Shown one piece after another: positions 1 to 7,134 of a stretch of 64,000 nucleotides of DNA. The stretch's first letter is position 1; every line of letters begins with the position of its first letter. The translations under genes and the position numbers were made by a program. The stretch spans positions 1 through 64,000 of the forward strand of contig DASRHT010000031.1 of the NCBI GenBank assembly GCA_035650355.1. The letters run 5' to 3'. This stretch comes from DASRHT01 sp035650355 (GTDB taxonomy: Bacteria; Chloroflexota; Ktedonobacteria; Ktedonobacterales; Ktedonobacteraceae). A model generated the notes under the pieces. The model worked only from the letters and a program-made list of their open reading frames with translations, was not told where the DNA came from and made no database searches.

Positions 1-1
1 T

Positions 2-628
2 GGCATCGCTGATCAGCAAGATAGCCCCAAAGAGATACATGCTCAGGAGCGAGCAGCTCACCACGCCGCCGCCTTCGCCTTCGAAATGCTGGCAAAACTG
101 GGACTCGGTGGCGCAGCAAAGCTGGATGCTGAGCTCTCGGCCTCTTCCGAGGCAACTGCGCCAGACACAACCAGCAACCTCGAAATTTTCTATGCTTATG
201 CCCGTGAAGATTTCCGTTATGTGCAGCAACTGCAAAGCCATCTGGCTGCCTGGAGACGACAAAATGATATTACCGAATGGGACGAGAGTAAAATCATGCC
301 AGGCCAGGTCTGGAGGGAAGAAATAGAACAGCATTTGAATGCGGCTCGTGTTATTTTAGTATGCATCAGCCCGGACTTTCTTGCATCTGAGCGATCTTCC
401 TCTCTCTCATGGCAGAGCGTACTGGAGAGACGGAGAGCAGGAGAAGCCGTTATCATCCCTATTTTGCTGCGTCCAGCCGAGTGGCAAAACACAGCCTTCA
501 GGATATCTCAGATGCTTCCTCGCAATGGGAGGGCCATAAGCACGTACAGATCACCAGATCAAGCATTTGCTGAGATTGCGCAAGAGATAATGAGAGTTGT
601 GGAGAGGATGAGGGGAGGTGAGGCTTAG
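2..628 (+). CDS. TIR-domain protein, 5' end outside window
   Basis: The frame is open to the left window edge, so the true start lies upstream; the first internal ATG is at 86. After a short Ala-rich stretch, residues from about 60 read as a TIR domain: beta-A with IFYAYAREDF, a W-rich loop, VILVCISPDFLAS, then ERRRAGEAVIIPILLRPAEW. TIR domains act as protein adaptors or as NAD hydrolases in bacterial defence and signalling. The glutamate usually found just before the ALERH-like helix appears replaced (SLSWQSVLER), so NADase activity is uncertain. The upstream part of the protein, which would show its partner domain, is not visible. Confidence 0.75.
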   Translation, partial: GIADQQDSPKEIHAQERAAHHAAAFAFEMLAKLGLGGAAKLDAELSASSEATAPDTTSNLEIFYAYAREDFRYVQQLQSHLAAWRRQNDITEWDESKIMPGQVWREEIEQHLNAARVILVCISPDFLASERSSSLSWQSVLERRRAGEAVIIPILLRPAEWQNTAFRISQMLPRNGRAISTYRSPDQAFAEIAQEIMRVVERMRGGEA

Positions 629-697
629 GTTTTAGCAATAAGGGGCAAATTATGTAATCCCCTAGCGAGGACAAGCGCGAGGTGCCCATCCCCAGCA

Positions 698-723
698 GGG
701 CAACCGCAAGGGATTGCCCCTAC
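698..723 (+). repeat. 26-bp intergenic repeat, copy 1
   Basis: The 26 bases here recur exactly, in reverse complement, at 35618-35643. Both copies lie between genes. Looser relatives (GGCAA..CCC..GCCCCTAC) occur near 3843-3868 and 39131-39156. It is a dispersed intergenic sequence of unknown role. Confidence 0.7.
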
Positions 724-867
724 CGCCTCCGGTCGAACATCACGAATCCCGTTCGGATTTGTTTTGGGGTGAGATGCGATGTTGGGGGAGCCGGTAGGGG
801 CAAGGGGCGGCGCGGGGATTGGGTGGGGGCCTTGCGCTTGCCCTGATGGTGGGTTAGTAGAAAGGGG

Positions 868-978
868 AATAAAGAGGAATATGTGGACGCGGCCACGGGC
901 AAGCGGCTTGCTCAGATCGCGGAGACAGCCGTGAAAGAGGGCGTGCAGGTTGATGTACGACGCTATAGAGTTGCATAG
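868..978 (+). pseudogene. possible C-terminal gene remnant
   Basis: The 629-994 gap holds repeat sequence and this stretch. It reads as 36 codons ending in TAG with coding-like composition (KEEYVDAATGKRLAQIAE, then a VQVDVRRYRVA end). The frame is open only from 847, with no start codon or Shine-Dalgarno site. It could be the decayed 3' end of a lost gene, but no family is recognised and chance is possible. Confidence 0.25.
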
Positions 979-994
979 ATTGTTATAGCCTGGA

Positions 995-1489
995 TCAGAC
1001 CATCTTTTCAGCGCCACATCTCAACTGATACCAGAGTTGCTGGTATTGGGAATCGTCCTGACCGAGTTGTAGAGCACGGAGCCGCCTCTTCCCCAGGCGT
1101 CTATCGAACATTGCCCATGCTCGGATAAGGGCATCGGAAGAATGTAAAGCATCCCCAATTGAAAGAGAGACATAAGTTTGCAAAGCAGCAAGAAAACTCT
1201 CACAGGGGTAGAGTCCTTGTTGCTCCAAAAGTTTCTCTGCCTGTTCATAGCATTCGTAATGGAACCGCTGTTCGCCGTCTCCACTGATTTGGGCCGCAAG
1301 AGGCTCAAGAGCATTGCAACATTGGATGGTAGAGAATGTACTCACTTCTTTACCATCCCAGGTCACCCAGGCTCTATTCATGATATACGTCTCGCCCGAA
1401 CCGTAACGGGTCAAATGTATCTGAAGATGATCCTTGACCGCATCAGCCATAAGCGCTTCAACCGTTTTTTTGAGTTTGCTCCAGATCAT
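995..1489 (-). CDS. SF0329-like hypothetical protein
   Basis: This 164-residue protein begins MIWSKLKKTVEALMADAVKD and continues HLTRYGSGETYIMNRAWVTWDGKEV. That pattern (W-S-K-L-K-K at the start, TRY, then a W[IV]T-DGKE strand) recalls the SF0329 family of small uncharacterised bacterial proteins. There is no signal peptide or membrane segment. The C-terminal half is helical with a charged RRLGKRRLRAL stretch. The gene stands alone, divergent from the broken kinase at 1568. Function is unknown and the family link is from memory of the motif only. Confidence 0.6.
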   Translation of the reverse strand: MIWSKLKKTVEALMADAVKDHLQIHLTRYGSGETYIMNRAWVTWDGKEVSTFSTIQCCNALEPLAAQISGDGEQRFHYECYEQAEKLLEQQGLYPCESFLAALQTYVSLSIGDALHSSDALIRAWAMFDRRLGKRRLRALQLGQDDSQYQQLWYQLRCGAEKMV

Positions 1490-1567
1490 CTGTGCTCCTT
1501 TTGATACAATGTTATAGCAGAATACCCTGAGGGTATAATACCAGAAAACATTCCTAAGGAACCACTC

Positions 1568-2098
1568 ATGAAATGCGCATGGCTAATAGCAATGAAAGGC
1601 TTTGCGGGCTGCGGGAAGAGCACATTGGCCCGTGCTCTTAGTAGCGAACTTGGCTGGCCTCTAATAGATAAAGACGATGTCAAAGATATTCTGGATGGTC
1701 ATGCGCAAGCCGCCGGTCCGCTTGCCTACGCGATTATGTTCAATATAGCTCGTCGCCAGCTCTTACAGGGATTGAGCGTCATCTGCGACAGCCCATTGAC
1801 GGGGATTGTCTCTTATGAGCGAGCGAAATGTACTGCTGCCGAGACGCATGCCTCTCTTGTCATTGTGGAGTGTATATGTTCTGATGAATCGCTCTGGCAG
1901 CAACGCATCGATGGCCGCAAAACTCTTCAGCTTCCAGCGCACCATCAAACGGATTGGCATGCGTATTAGTCGCTTCTTCGTCAGTCTCAGTTTCAGGAGC
2001 ATCAATATCCGGTAACTCATCCCCATATAGTGATCGATACCGTTCAGCCGCTTCAGGAGTGTTTGACATCGATCCTCTCATGGATCGAGCACCTCTAG
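1568..2098 (+). pseudogene. AAA/P-loop kinase gene split by an amber codon
   Basis: The first 133 codons encode a P-loop kinase-like protein: Walker A GFAGCGKST at about residues 11-19, then DKDDVKDIL and a lid-like QQRIDGR segment. A TAG codon at 1967-1969 stops it directly after HHQTDWHAY. Reading on in the same frame gives 42 more sense codons (from SLLRQSQF, through HIVIDTVQPL, to SWIEHL) before TAG at 2096-2098. That tail is what this family normally has: a D-x-x-x-P-L segment and a final helix. A single C-to-T change (CAG to TAG) would explain the break. The gene is convergent with the VOC gene, their ends being adjacent. Confidence 0.75.
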
Positions 2099-2470
2099 TT
2101 ACCTGGCGGGTGCCCAGATACCAAATTCGTTGTTATCAAGGTCGGCGATCTGAGCCCATTTGCCCCAGGGTTGGGTGCTGAGCTCTTGAGTAAAAGTGAC
2201 TCCACGAGCCTTGAGGGTGACGCAGGTCTCTTCCATATTATCAGTGTGCAGGACGAAGCCAGTCATGCCCGTGTTATTACCTCCGCTCTGACCACGCAGG
2301 CCAAGCATGATATGGGTCTGGGTGCCGGGAAGTGCAACTTCCAGCCAGCGCTCGGTCTCGCTCATGGGCTGGTCGTCTATTTTCTCAAAACCCAACTTGT
2401 TAACATAAAAATCGAGGGCCTTGTCCTGATTGCTGACGCCTATCGTGATAGTGCCAATTTTCGTAAACAT
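2099..2470 (-). CDS. VOC-superfamily (glyoxalase-like) protein
   Basis: This 123-residue protein has one pair of beta-alpha-beta-beta-beta modules: IGTITIGVSNQDKALDFYVNKLGF at the N-terminus, and GFVLHTDNMEETCVTLKARGV followed by DLDNNEFGIW in the second half. This is the vicinal-oxygen-chelate fold of glyoxalase I, fosfomycin-resistance and dioxygenase-like proteins. The start at 2470 was chosen because AGAGGA lies a few bases upstream; the open frame runs 24 codons further without a better site. The substrate cannot be told from sequence. Confidence 0.85.
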   Translation of the reverse strand: MFTKIGTITIGVSNQDKALDFYVNKLGFEKIDDQPMSETERWLEVALPGTQTHIMLGLRGQSGGNNTGMTGFVLHTDNMEETCVTLKARGVTFTQELSTQPWGKWAQIADLDNNEFGIWAPAR

Positions 2471-2700
2471 GCTTCCTCTATCCTTTCGGTTTATCGTCTG
2501 TAAGTTTATAAGTCTCCTGACCGGTTTAAGCAACCTGATCAACTTCAGTATGCCACAATCAGGCCTGGAAAACTTCTCTTATCTTGCCATATTGCAGGAG
2601 TGATGCAGTTTCTCCTGGCCCTGCGATATTTGTTTCATTTGGCGAGATGAAGGGTCAATCATCGTTTGATGAGCTTGACAAAATAATGAAGGCGTGCTAC

Positions 2701-2731
2701 GATATTTATATCGTATTACGATATAAATATC
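2701..2731. promoter_or_regulatory. 31-bp perfect palindrome, probable operator
   Basis: Two 15-base arms (starting GATATTTATATCGTA) are exact reverse complements around one central base. The site lies in the 2471-2895 gap, about 165 bases before the transporter start and about 230 bases before the VOC start. No other convincing gene is seen in the gap. Its symmetry and AT-richness suggest a dimeric repressor site; the regulator is unknown. Confidence 0.6.
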
Positions 2732-2895
2732 GCGCTCTTTGTAAAAGCGTTGCTCTAGAGCATGTGTAGGGTGCAGTTCAACGTGCGTAGTTCGTGGATG
2801 CCATCCACGCCCGTACAGGACGAGCTTTACGAAGCCATCCTCATTGACGCGGATGACCTACCTGAAAAGTTTTTCAATGAAAGGTGGGAACTTCA

Positions 2896-3552
2896 ATGGC
2901 TCAGTTTGCATCTTCAAGAGATTACTCGGTCGCGGAACCCCACGCCGAGCCCGCCGCAACATCCATTGCGAACCCTATTCCCCTGGGACTAGGGGCGCTT
3001 GCATTCACTACCGCCATTCTCGGTTGCGTCTATGCAGGCTTTATCGTTCATACTAGTATTGCGATTGTCATAGGTTTTGCCCTCTTTTATGGAGGTATTG
3101 TCCAGCTCCTTGCAGGTATGTGGGAGTTCAGGAAAAGCAATACCGTCGCCGCAACCGTTTTCGCCTCCTATGGCGGCTTTCTGCTTGCGCTCGGCATCAC
3201 TTTTGCCCCTGGACTCGGCATCGTAGGCACGCTACAGAATCCTGCTACCGCGCATCCGGTACTGGGCCTCTTCTTCCTCTGCTGGACGATTTTCACGGGC
3301 GTGCTCTTCCTGGGCTCGCTCAGGACAAGCCTGGCCTTCCTGATTGTACTCGCGCTGCTCTTCCTCTCCTACCTGTTACTGACGATAGGCGAGCTGGCGG
3401 GAGGTAGTACGATTCTGCTTATCATCGGTGGCTGGCTCGGAATCGTCTGCGCATTAGTGGCCTGGTATACTGCACTGGCCAGTATCCTTCGTTCCGCTGA
3501 TGGCGCCTTCAGATTGCCCGTTGGTCTCATCAGTTCTCCTACTGTAGTGTAA
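2896..3552 (+). CDS. GPR1/FUN34/YaaH-type acetate transporter
   Basis: This 218-residue membrane protein carries the family signature NPIPLGL near residue 24, followed by six hydrophobic segments (ALAFTTAILGCVYAGF, IAIVIGFALFYGGIVQLLAGMWEF and so on). GPR1/FUN34/YaaH (SatP) proteins move acetate or succinate across the inner membrane. ATG 2896 was preferred to GTG 2884 because AAAGGTGGG stands 7 bases upstream of it. The hairpin at 3587-3611 follows the stop. Confidence 0.88.
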   Translation: MAQFASSRDYSVAEPHAEPAATSIANPIPLGLGALAFTTAILGCVYAGFIVHTSIAIVIGFALFYGGIVQLLAGMWEFRKSNTVAATVFASYGGFLLALGITFAPGLGIVGTLQNPATAHPVLGLFFLCWTIFTGVLFLGSLRTSLAFLIVLALLFLSYLLLTIGELAGGSTILLIIGGWLGIVCALVAWYTALASILRSADGAFRLPVGLISSPTVV

Positions 3553-3586
3553 CAGGTATGTTCGGTGGCATCGATAGTTTTGCTCG

Positions 3587-3611
3587 CAGAGAGTGGTTCT
3601 ACCACTCTCTG
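3587..3611 (+). terminator. hairpin after transporter gene
   Basis: A perfect 10-bp stem (CAGAGAGTGG / CCACTCTCTG) with a 5-base loop starts 34 bases after the transporter stop. No U-run follows, so it may be a weak terminator or an mRNA 3' end stabiliser. Confidence 0.5.
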
Positions 3612-3708
3612 TACGTTTCGCCTAAAAAGTGTATCTTTCTTCTTTTTCACCAGCGATTATCAATCGCCATCGGTAAGCAATCTACATGTACATAAGATCT
3701 AAAAATAC

Positions 3709-3738
3709 TTGACGCTTCTCAACCTCATCCATTATACT
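3709..3738 (+). promoter_or_regulatory. sigma-70-type promoter for SDR gene
   Basis: TTGACG (3709-3714) and TATACT (3733-3738) are separated by 18 bases. This would give a leader of about 165 bases before the SDR start at 3911. The leader contains the 14-bp palindrome GTCCATTTATGGAC at about 3789-3802. Confidence 0.55.
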
Positions 3739-3910
3739 TAAATCATAAAAGGCTTGACCATCAAACACTATCGATAGACCCTCTATGTCCATTTATGGAC
3801 GGAAAGGGAAGGCAAGCTTACCTATCAGGATATGGATGAAATGGGCAGAGGCAAACCCTGCCCCTACAAGATGTGGAAGTGTATTTTTAATTTAAGAAAT
3901 GGGAGGCTTT

Positions 3911-4675
3911 ATGCGACTGGCAAATAAGGTGGCGATCATCACGGGGTCCGGCGGCGGCATGGGACAGGCGGCAGCCTGGCTATTTGCGCGAGAAGGGGCC
4001 AGCGTGGTGGTGACGGACGTACAGGCGGAGGCTGGCGAAGAGACGGCCAGAAGGATTCGCGACGAGGGCGGCAACGCTATTTTTGTGAAGGCCGACGTTG
4101 CCAACGAGGACCAGGTCAAAGATATGGTCAGCGCCGCAATCGAGGCTTACGGACGCGTTGATGTGCTCTACAACAATGCTGGCATTATGCCAGGCAATGA
4201 TGGGAGCGTCATCGACATCAGCGAGGAACTCTGGGATCGCATCCTGGATGTCAACCTCAAAAGCGCCTTTCTCTGCTCCAAACACACCATTCCATATATG
4301 ATCAAGCAGGGCAAAGGCTCGATTATCAATATTTCCTCATTCGTGACCTTTATGGGTTGCACCGTGCCGCAGGACGCTTACGGCGTTTCCAAAAGTGGCA
4401 TGCTAGCTCTCACCAAATCGCTGGCTGTGCAATACGGCCCTCATGGCATACGCTGTAACGCTATTTGCCCTGGGCCGATTGAGACGCCCCTGTTGCATCA
4501 CCTCTGGGAAAGCGAGGAAGCGCGCAAGCTGCGCCTGAACCGCATTCCGCTGGGCCGCTTCGGCGAGATCAACGACATCATCTATATGGCCCTCCATCTC
4601 GCCTCCGACGAGTCTTCCTGGACGACGGGCACATGGCTGATCATTGATGGCGGCATCTCATCAAACTATTTCTAA
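3911..4675 (+). CDS. short-chain dehydrogenase/reductase (SDR)
   Basis: This 254-residue classical SDR is an NAD(P)-dependent oxidoreductase. The nucleotide-binding TGSGGGMG is near residues 12-19, NNAG near 87-90, the catalytic Ser in INISSF, and the catalytic Tyr/Lys pair in YGVSK. The C-terminal GTWLIIDGG is typical. An acidic D follows the second strand (VVVTDVQ), which favours NAD over NADP. ATG 3911 was chosen over the in-frame ATG at 3899 because GGGAGGC lies directly before it. The substrate is not predictable. Confidence 0.92.
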   Translation: MRLANKVAIITGSGGGMGQAAAWLFAREGASVVVTDVQAEAGEETARRIRDEGGNAIFVKADVANEDQVKDMVSAAIEAYGRVDVLYNNAGIMPGNDGSVIDISEELWDRILDVNLKSAFLCSKHTIPYMIKQGKGSIINISSFVTFMGCTVPQDAYGVSKSGMLALTKSLAVQYGPHGIRCNAICPGPIETPLLHHLWESEEARKLRLNRIPLGRFGEINDIIYMALHLASDESSWTTGTWLIIDGGISSNYF

Positions 4676-4696
4676 TGGCATGGCATGCATGACAGA

Positions 4697-4748
4697 GCCT
4701 GGGAGGCTGTAGGGACCAGCTTCAGCGCGTCCAATCAGCTTCCCAGGC
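4697..4748. terminator. hairpin between convergent genes
   Basis: GCCTGGGAGGCTG (4697-4709) pairs with CAGCTTCCCAGGC (4736-4748), 12 of 13 Watson-Crick plus one G-U. It lies between the SDR stop and the end of the small membrane ORF, so it could serve both strands. It has no clear U-run. Confidence 0.4.
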
Positions 4749-4762
4749 CCACGCCCTACCTA

Positions 4763-4864
4763 CTACCACTCAATAGATTTCCCAAACAGGTAAGCAATTA
4801 TCACCAATCCAAGCAATAGCAACACCAGGCCAATGAGCCAGAAGAGCACATCAAGTATCCACAT
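4763..4864 (-). CDS. 33-residue single-span membrane protein
   Basis: ATG at 4864 opens a 33-codon frame: a short MWILDV start, a hydrophobic helix of about 20 residues (FWLIGLVLLLLGLVIIAYLF), then GKSIEW and TAG. AAAGGA lies upstream at good spacing, and an extended -10 (TGCTATAAC) is seen further upstream. Size and shape fit the single-pass microproteins that insert in the membrane and modulate larger partners. No family is recognised. The hydrophobicity, start signal and isolated position support it, but expression is unproven. Confidence 0.5.
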   Translation of the reverse strand: MWILDVLFWLIGLVLLLLGLVIIAYLFGKSIEW

Positions 4865-4999
4865 TGTTCAGCTTCCTTTAAACCATCTGTTATAGCATAA
4901 ACTCATCAAAAGACATTGCAGAAAACTGATGCATACAAAGGGCCACAAGAACCGGTATACTTATGACGCGTGTCACAGTCTCTTCGTATACTTTGCCTG

Positions 5000-5082
5000 C
5001 AGGGCTTTTCAGTTTTCGTCATGCTCGCAGGACGAAGCCCTGCTCGCAAGGGGAGAGAGGAGAGGAACACGGAAAAGCCCTG
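5000..5082. mobile_element. MITE-like element, CAGGGC family, short copy
   Basis: This 83-bp element starts CAGGGCTTTTCAGTT and ends GGAAAAGCCCTG. Its left 30 bases match the right end (reverse complement) of the element at 19612-19788. The flanks are CTTTGCCTG (4991-4999) and CCTTGCCTG (5083-5091), 8 of 9 identical, as expected for an aged target duplication. It has no coding capacity. Confidence 0.65.
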
Positions 5083-5162
5083 CCTTGCCTGAGTATTGAT
5101 CGGGGTGATTTATCTTCCGGCAGAGCATTCACTCCACCGGAAGCTGTTCGGGGAGCAGGCTA

Positions 5163-5948
5163 TCAGGATTTCAAAGAGACGCGCACCACCACAGCGGTGA
5201 TATTGTCGGGGCCGCCGTTCTCGTTGGCACGCGCTACGAGGCGTTTGGCGCTCTCCTGCGGCTCGTATTGCTCAACGATGCTGCACATCTCGCTCTCCTC
5301 GATCAGCGTCCAGAGGCCATCGGTGCAGAGGATCAGCGTATCGCCATTTTGCACTGTCTCGGAAGCGACATATACATCTACCGTTGACTTTTCTCCCAGG
5401 CAGCGTGTAATCACATTGGTAAGACCCTTCTTCTTCGCCTCCTCTTTGGTGATCTCCCCTTTGCGAAGCTGCTCCGTGGTCAACTCGTGAGATTGCGCGA
5501 TCTGCCTGAGCTGCCCAGTATGGATAACATAAACAAGGCTATCGCCCACGTTAGCAACATACGCTTTATCATCTTTCAATACCGTGGCGACACAGGTTGT
5601 CCCCATTGCCATCTTCTTTTGTTCATCACTTGTGGCATGGCGCAAAATTTCTTCGTTTTTCTGCCAGATGAGCGAGTTGGCATGTTCTACCGCCCGCCGC
5701 AAAGACGTAAGGATATCTTCATTTGTATCCCGATAATAGGTATCGCGTATGGTGTTGACCGCTAGATCGCTTGCCACATCGCCTTTTGAGTGGCCGCCCA
5801 TGCCGTCGGCGACAACGAACAACGCGCCTTTCTTCGCCATGATCTGAGGATCTTCCGGTATATACAAGGTCATATTGTCTTCATTGCTGGCACGATGTCC
5901 AATGTCGGTATGCTGAGCAACATCGAGATTGAGGATGGTACTGGTCAT
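5163..5948 (-). CDS. PP2C-type Ser/Thr phosphatase (internal start)
   Basis: This 261-residue form begins MTSTILNLDVAQHTDIGHRA, directly after AAAAGGAG. It has the PP2C metal-binding motifs: SNEDN near the N-terminus, FVVADGMGGHS, NVGDS, LILCTDGLW and GGPDNIT. It has no membrane segment, so it is a cytoplasmic Mn/Mg-dependent phosphatase of the Stp/PrpC kind. Such enzymes reverse Hanks-kinase phosphorylation; two such kinases lie at 18303 and 21883. Control by the upstream PadR repressor is inferred from the operon layout. Confidence 0.85.
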   Translation of the reverse strand: MTSTILNLDVAQHTDIGHRASNEDNMTLYIPEDPQIMAKKGALFVVADGMGGHSKGDVASDLAVNTIRDTYYRDTNEDILTSLRRAVEHANSLIWQKNEEILRHATSDEQKKMAMGTTCVATVLKDDKAYVANVGDSLVYVIHTGQLRQIAQSHELTTEQLRKGEITKEEAKKKGLTNVITRCLGEKSTVDVYVASETVQNGDTLILCTDGLWTLIEESEMCSIVEQYEPQESAKRLVARANENGGPDNITAVVVRVSLKS

Positions 5949-6227
5949 GAGAAACTCCTTTTCGAGACCTGTTAACGATTTTAAAAGCGTTATAAACGTT
6001 TTCCAGTGTTCAATACATACAGTTGTAATCAGATCGGAGAGGACGAGGCTCCACAGCCTGGCAATATTCCAGGCTCCGCCGCGCTCACACTCTTCGCGGT
6101 AGCAATCGCGGAAGGTCTGTACCATTTCGCGACCATATGAGCGGCGAAAGCTGGCCGGATAGAGGCGGAGCAGCTCGCGGTAGAGCCGCTCGGAGAGAGA
6201 AGGCGAGCGTAAAGGTGCTGTTGCCAT
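5163..6227 (-). CDS. fused frame: prefix domain plus PP2C phosphatase
   Basis: This 354-codon frame joins two parts. Residues 1-93 (SERLYRELLRLYPASFRRSYG, then a W-rich helix) resemble the small prefix found after PadR genes, often at the head of membrane proteins. Residues 94-354 are a PP2C phosphatase. The first ATG overlaps the PadR stop (TAATG), so the prefix is translationally coupled to PadR. No stop separates the parts. An internal ATG at 5948 has an excellent Shine-Dalgarno site, so both a fusion and a free phosphatase may be made. Confidence 0.6.
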   Translation of the reverse strand: MATAPLRSPSLSERLYRELLRLYPASFRRSYGREMVQTFRDCYREECERGGAWNIARLWSLVLSDLITTVCIEHWKTFITLLKSLTGLEKEFLMTSTILNLDVAQHTDIGHRASNEDNMTLYIPEDPQIMAKKGALFVVADGMGGHSKGDVASDLAVNTIRDTYYRDTNEDILTSLRRAVEHANSLIWQKNEEILRHATSDEQKKMAMGTTCVATVLKDDKAYVANVGDSLVYVIHTGQLRQIAQSHELTTEQLRKGEITKEEAKKKGLTNVITRCLGEKSTVDVYVASETVQNGDTLILCTDGLWTLIEESEMCSIVEQYEPQESAKRLVARANENGGPDNITAVVVRVSLKS

Positions 6228-6604
6228 TATGCGCCCCCTATCGATTCGGCTCCGCCAAGCAGCCGCTTAAATTGTGCCACATGCACCAGATCCGATAGCC
6301 GCCGCGCCTCTGCCTGGGCGACGCGTAGCCCAAAATCGGTCAGGCGGTAATAGCGCCGCCGCTCATCATCAAGGGCCGGATCGGGACGTTCGCCCGATTC
6401 TTCGATCAACCCATCGGCTAACATACGCTTGATCGAGCCGTAGAGCGTGCCCGGCCCCATCCGCATCTTTCCAGCGGTACGCAGCGCAATCTCTTGCATA
6501 ATGCCGTAGCCATGCCGCTCGGCATCGGCAAGAGCGAGCAGAATGTGAAAAACAGCAGGCGTCAGCGGGAGCAGCGCCTCCGGCTCGCGCTTTGCTTTAT
6601 TCAT
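6227..6604 (-). CDS. PadR-family transcriptional regulator
   Basis: This 125-residue protein has the PadR winged helix: PAVFHILLALADAERHGYGIMQEI, then MGPGTLYGSIKRMLADGLIEE and RRYYRLTDFG. PadR proteins are dimeric repressors, often autoregulated by small molecules. The start at 6604 was chosen because GGAGGTGGC precedes that ATG; the open frame extends 54 codons further, through the operator. The stop overlaps the next start by one base. A 34-bp palindrome lies 16 bases upstream, probably its own operator. Confidence 0.92.
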   Translation of the reverse strand: MNKAKREPEALLPLTPAVFHILLALADAERHGYGIMQEIALRTAGKMRMGPGTLYGSIKRMLADGLIEESGERPDPALDDERRRYYRLTDFGLRVAQAEARRLSDLVHVAQFKRLLGGAESIGGA

Positions 6605-6619
6605 GCCACCTCCAGTAGC

Positions 6620-6653
6620 TATATCTGTATCGGATATATCCGTCACAGATATA
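6620..6653. promoter_or_regulatory. 34-bp palindromic PadR operator
   Basis: The sequence reads TATATCTGT-nn-CGGATATATCCG-nn-ACAGATATA, symmetric at all but two mirrored pairs. It sits just upstream of the PadR start, where a bound dimer would block transcription. Autoregulation is inferred from position and symmetry. Confidence 0.7.
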
Positions 6654-6956
6654 ATAACCGATAAAAGTGGTGATGTCAAGTCCTCTCTTCGACGAATAAA
6701 AAACACAATCTCCCCTTTCGTACCGACCCGATTGATCGCGTCCTCCCGTGCTATTCCTCCAGCCAACGCTGCTTCGCAGCTAGCTCCGCCAGGCTGGCCG
6801 GTAAGGAAGCTTCAGCGTCCGTACATCCCGCACTCGTTGTACTATGCGCCTCCCAATTGGGAACAAGGGCGAGGGGGGAACAGGCGATAAATCGGACGCG
6901 CTAAAGCTGGTCGCTACGAAGGGGCGCGAAGGGCAACGAAGGGATACAGCATATAA

Positions 6957-7003
6957 CTAATACCGCTGGCTGCTTAACTATATCAGCCAGCGGTATTAGT
7001 TTT
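6957..7003 (+). terminator. 16-bp stem hairpin with TTTT
   Basis: CTAATACCGCTGGCTG pairs perfectly with CAGCCAGCGGTATTAG across an 11-base loop, and TTTT follows on the + strand. It lies 3' of the DinB gene (minus strand) and 5' of padR. The rest of 6767-7134 shows no gene. Confidence 0.55.
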
Positions 7004-7134
7004 AGAGTGACATTTTAATACGAAGTTTGGAAGATTGTTAAGCCTTTGCAGCTTTCGCAGTTCTGGCGGAGGAGTGCGAGGCGTGCTTCTTGCATATGCT
7101 CGGTGGCGTGTGCATGGTGGCCTACAAGCCACCC

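Noticed and set aside
1967..1969. Pyrrolysine or programmed readthrough at the amber codon
   Set aside because: The expected residue is an ordinary Gln-like position, and no downstream insertion structure was seen; a point mutation is simpler.
2584..2769. 61-codon frame over the 31-bp palindrome
   Set aside because: It has no Shine-Dalgarno and its sequence is explained by the palindrome (DIYIVLRYKYR).
4963..5490. 175-codon + strand frame
   Set aside because: It crosses a MITE-like element and runs antisense to the PP2C gene.
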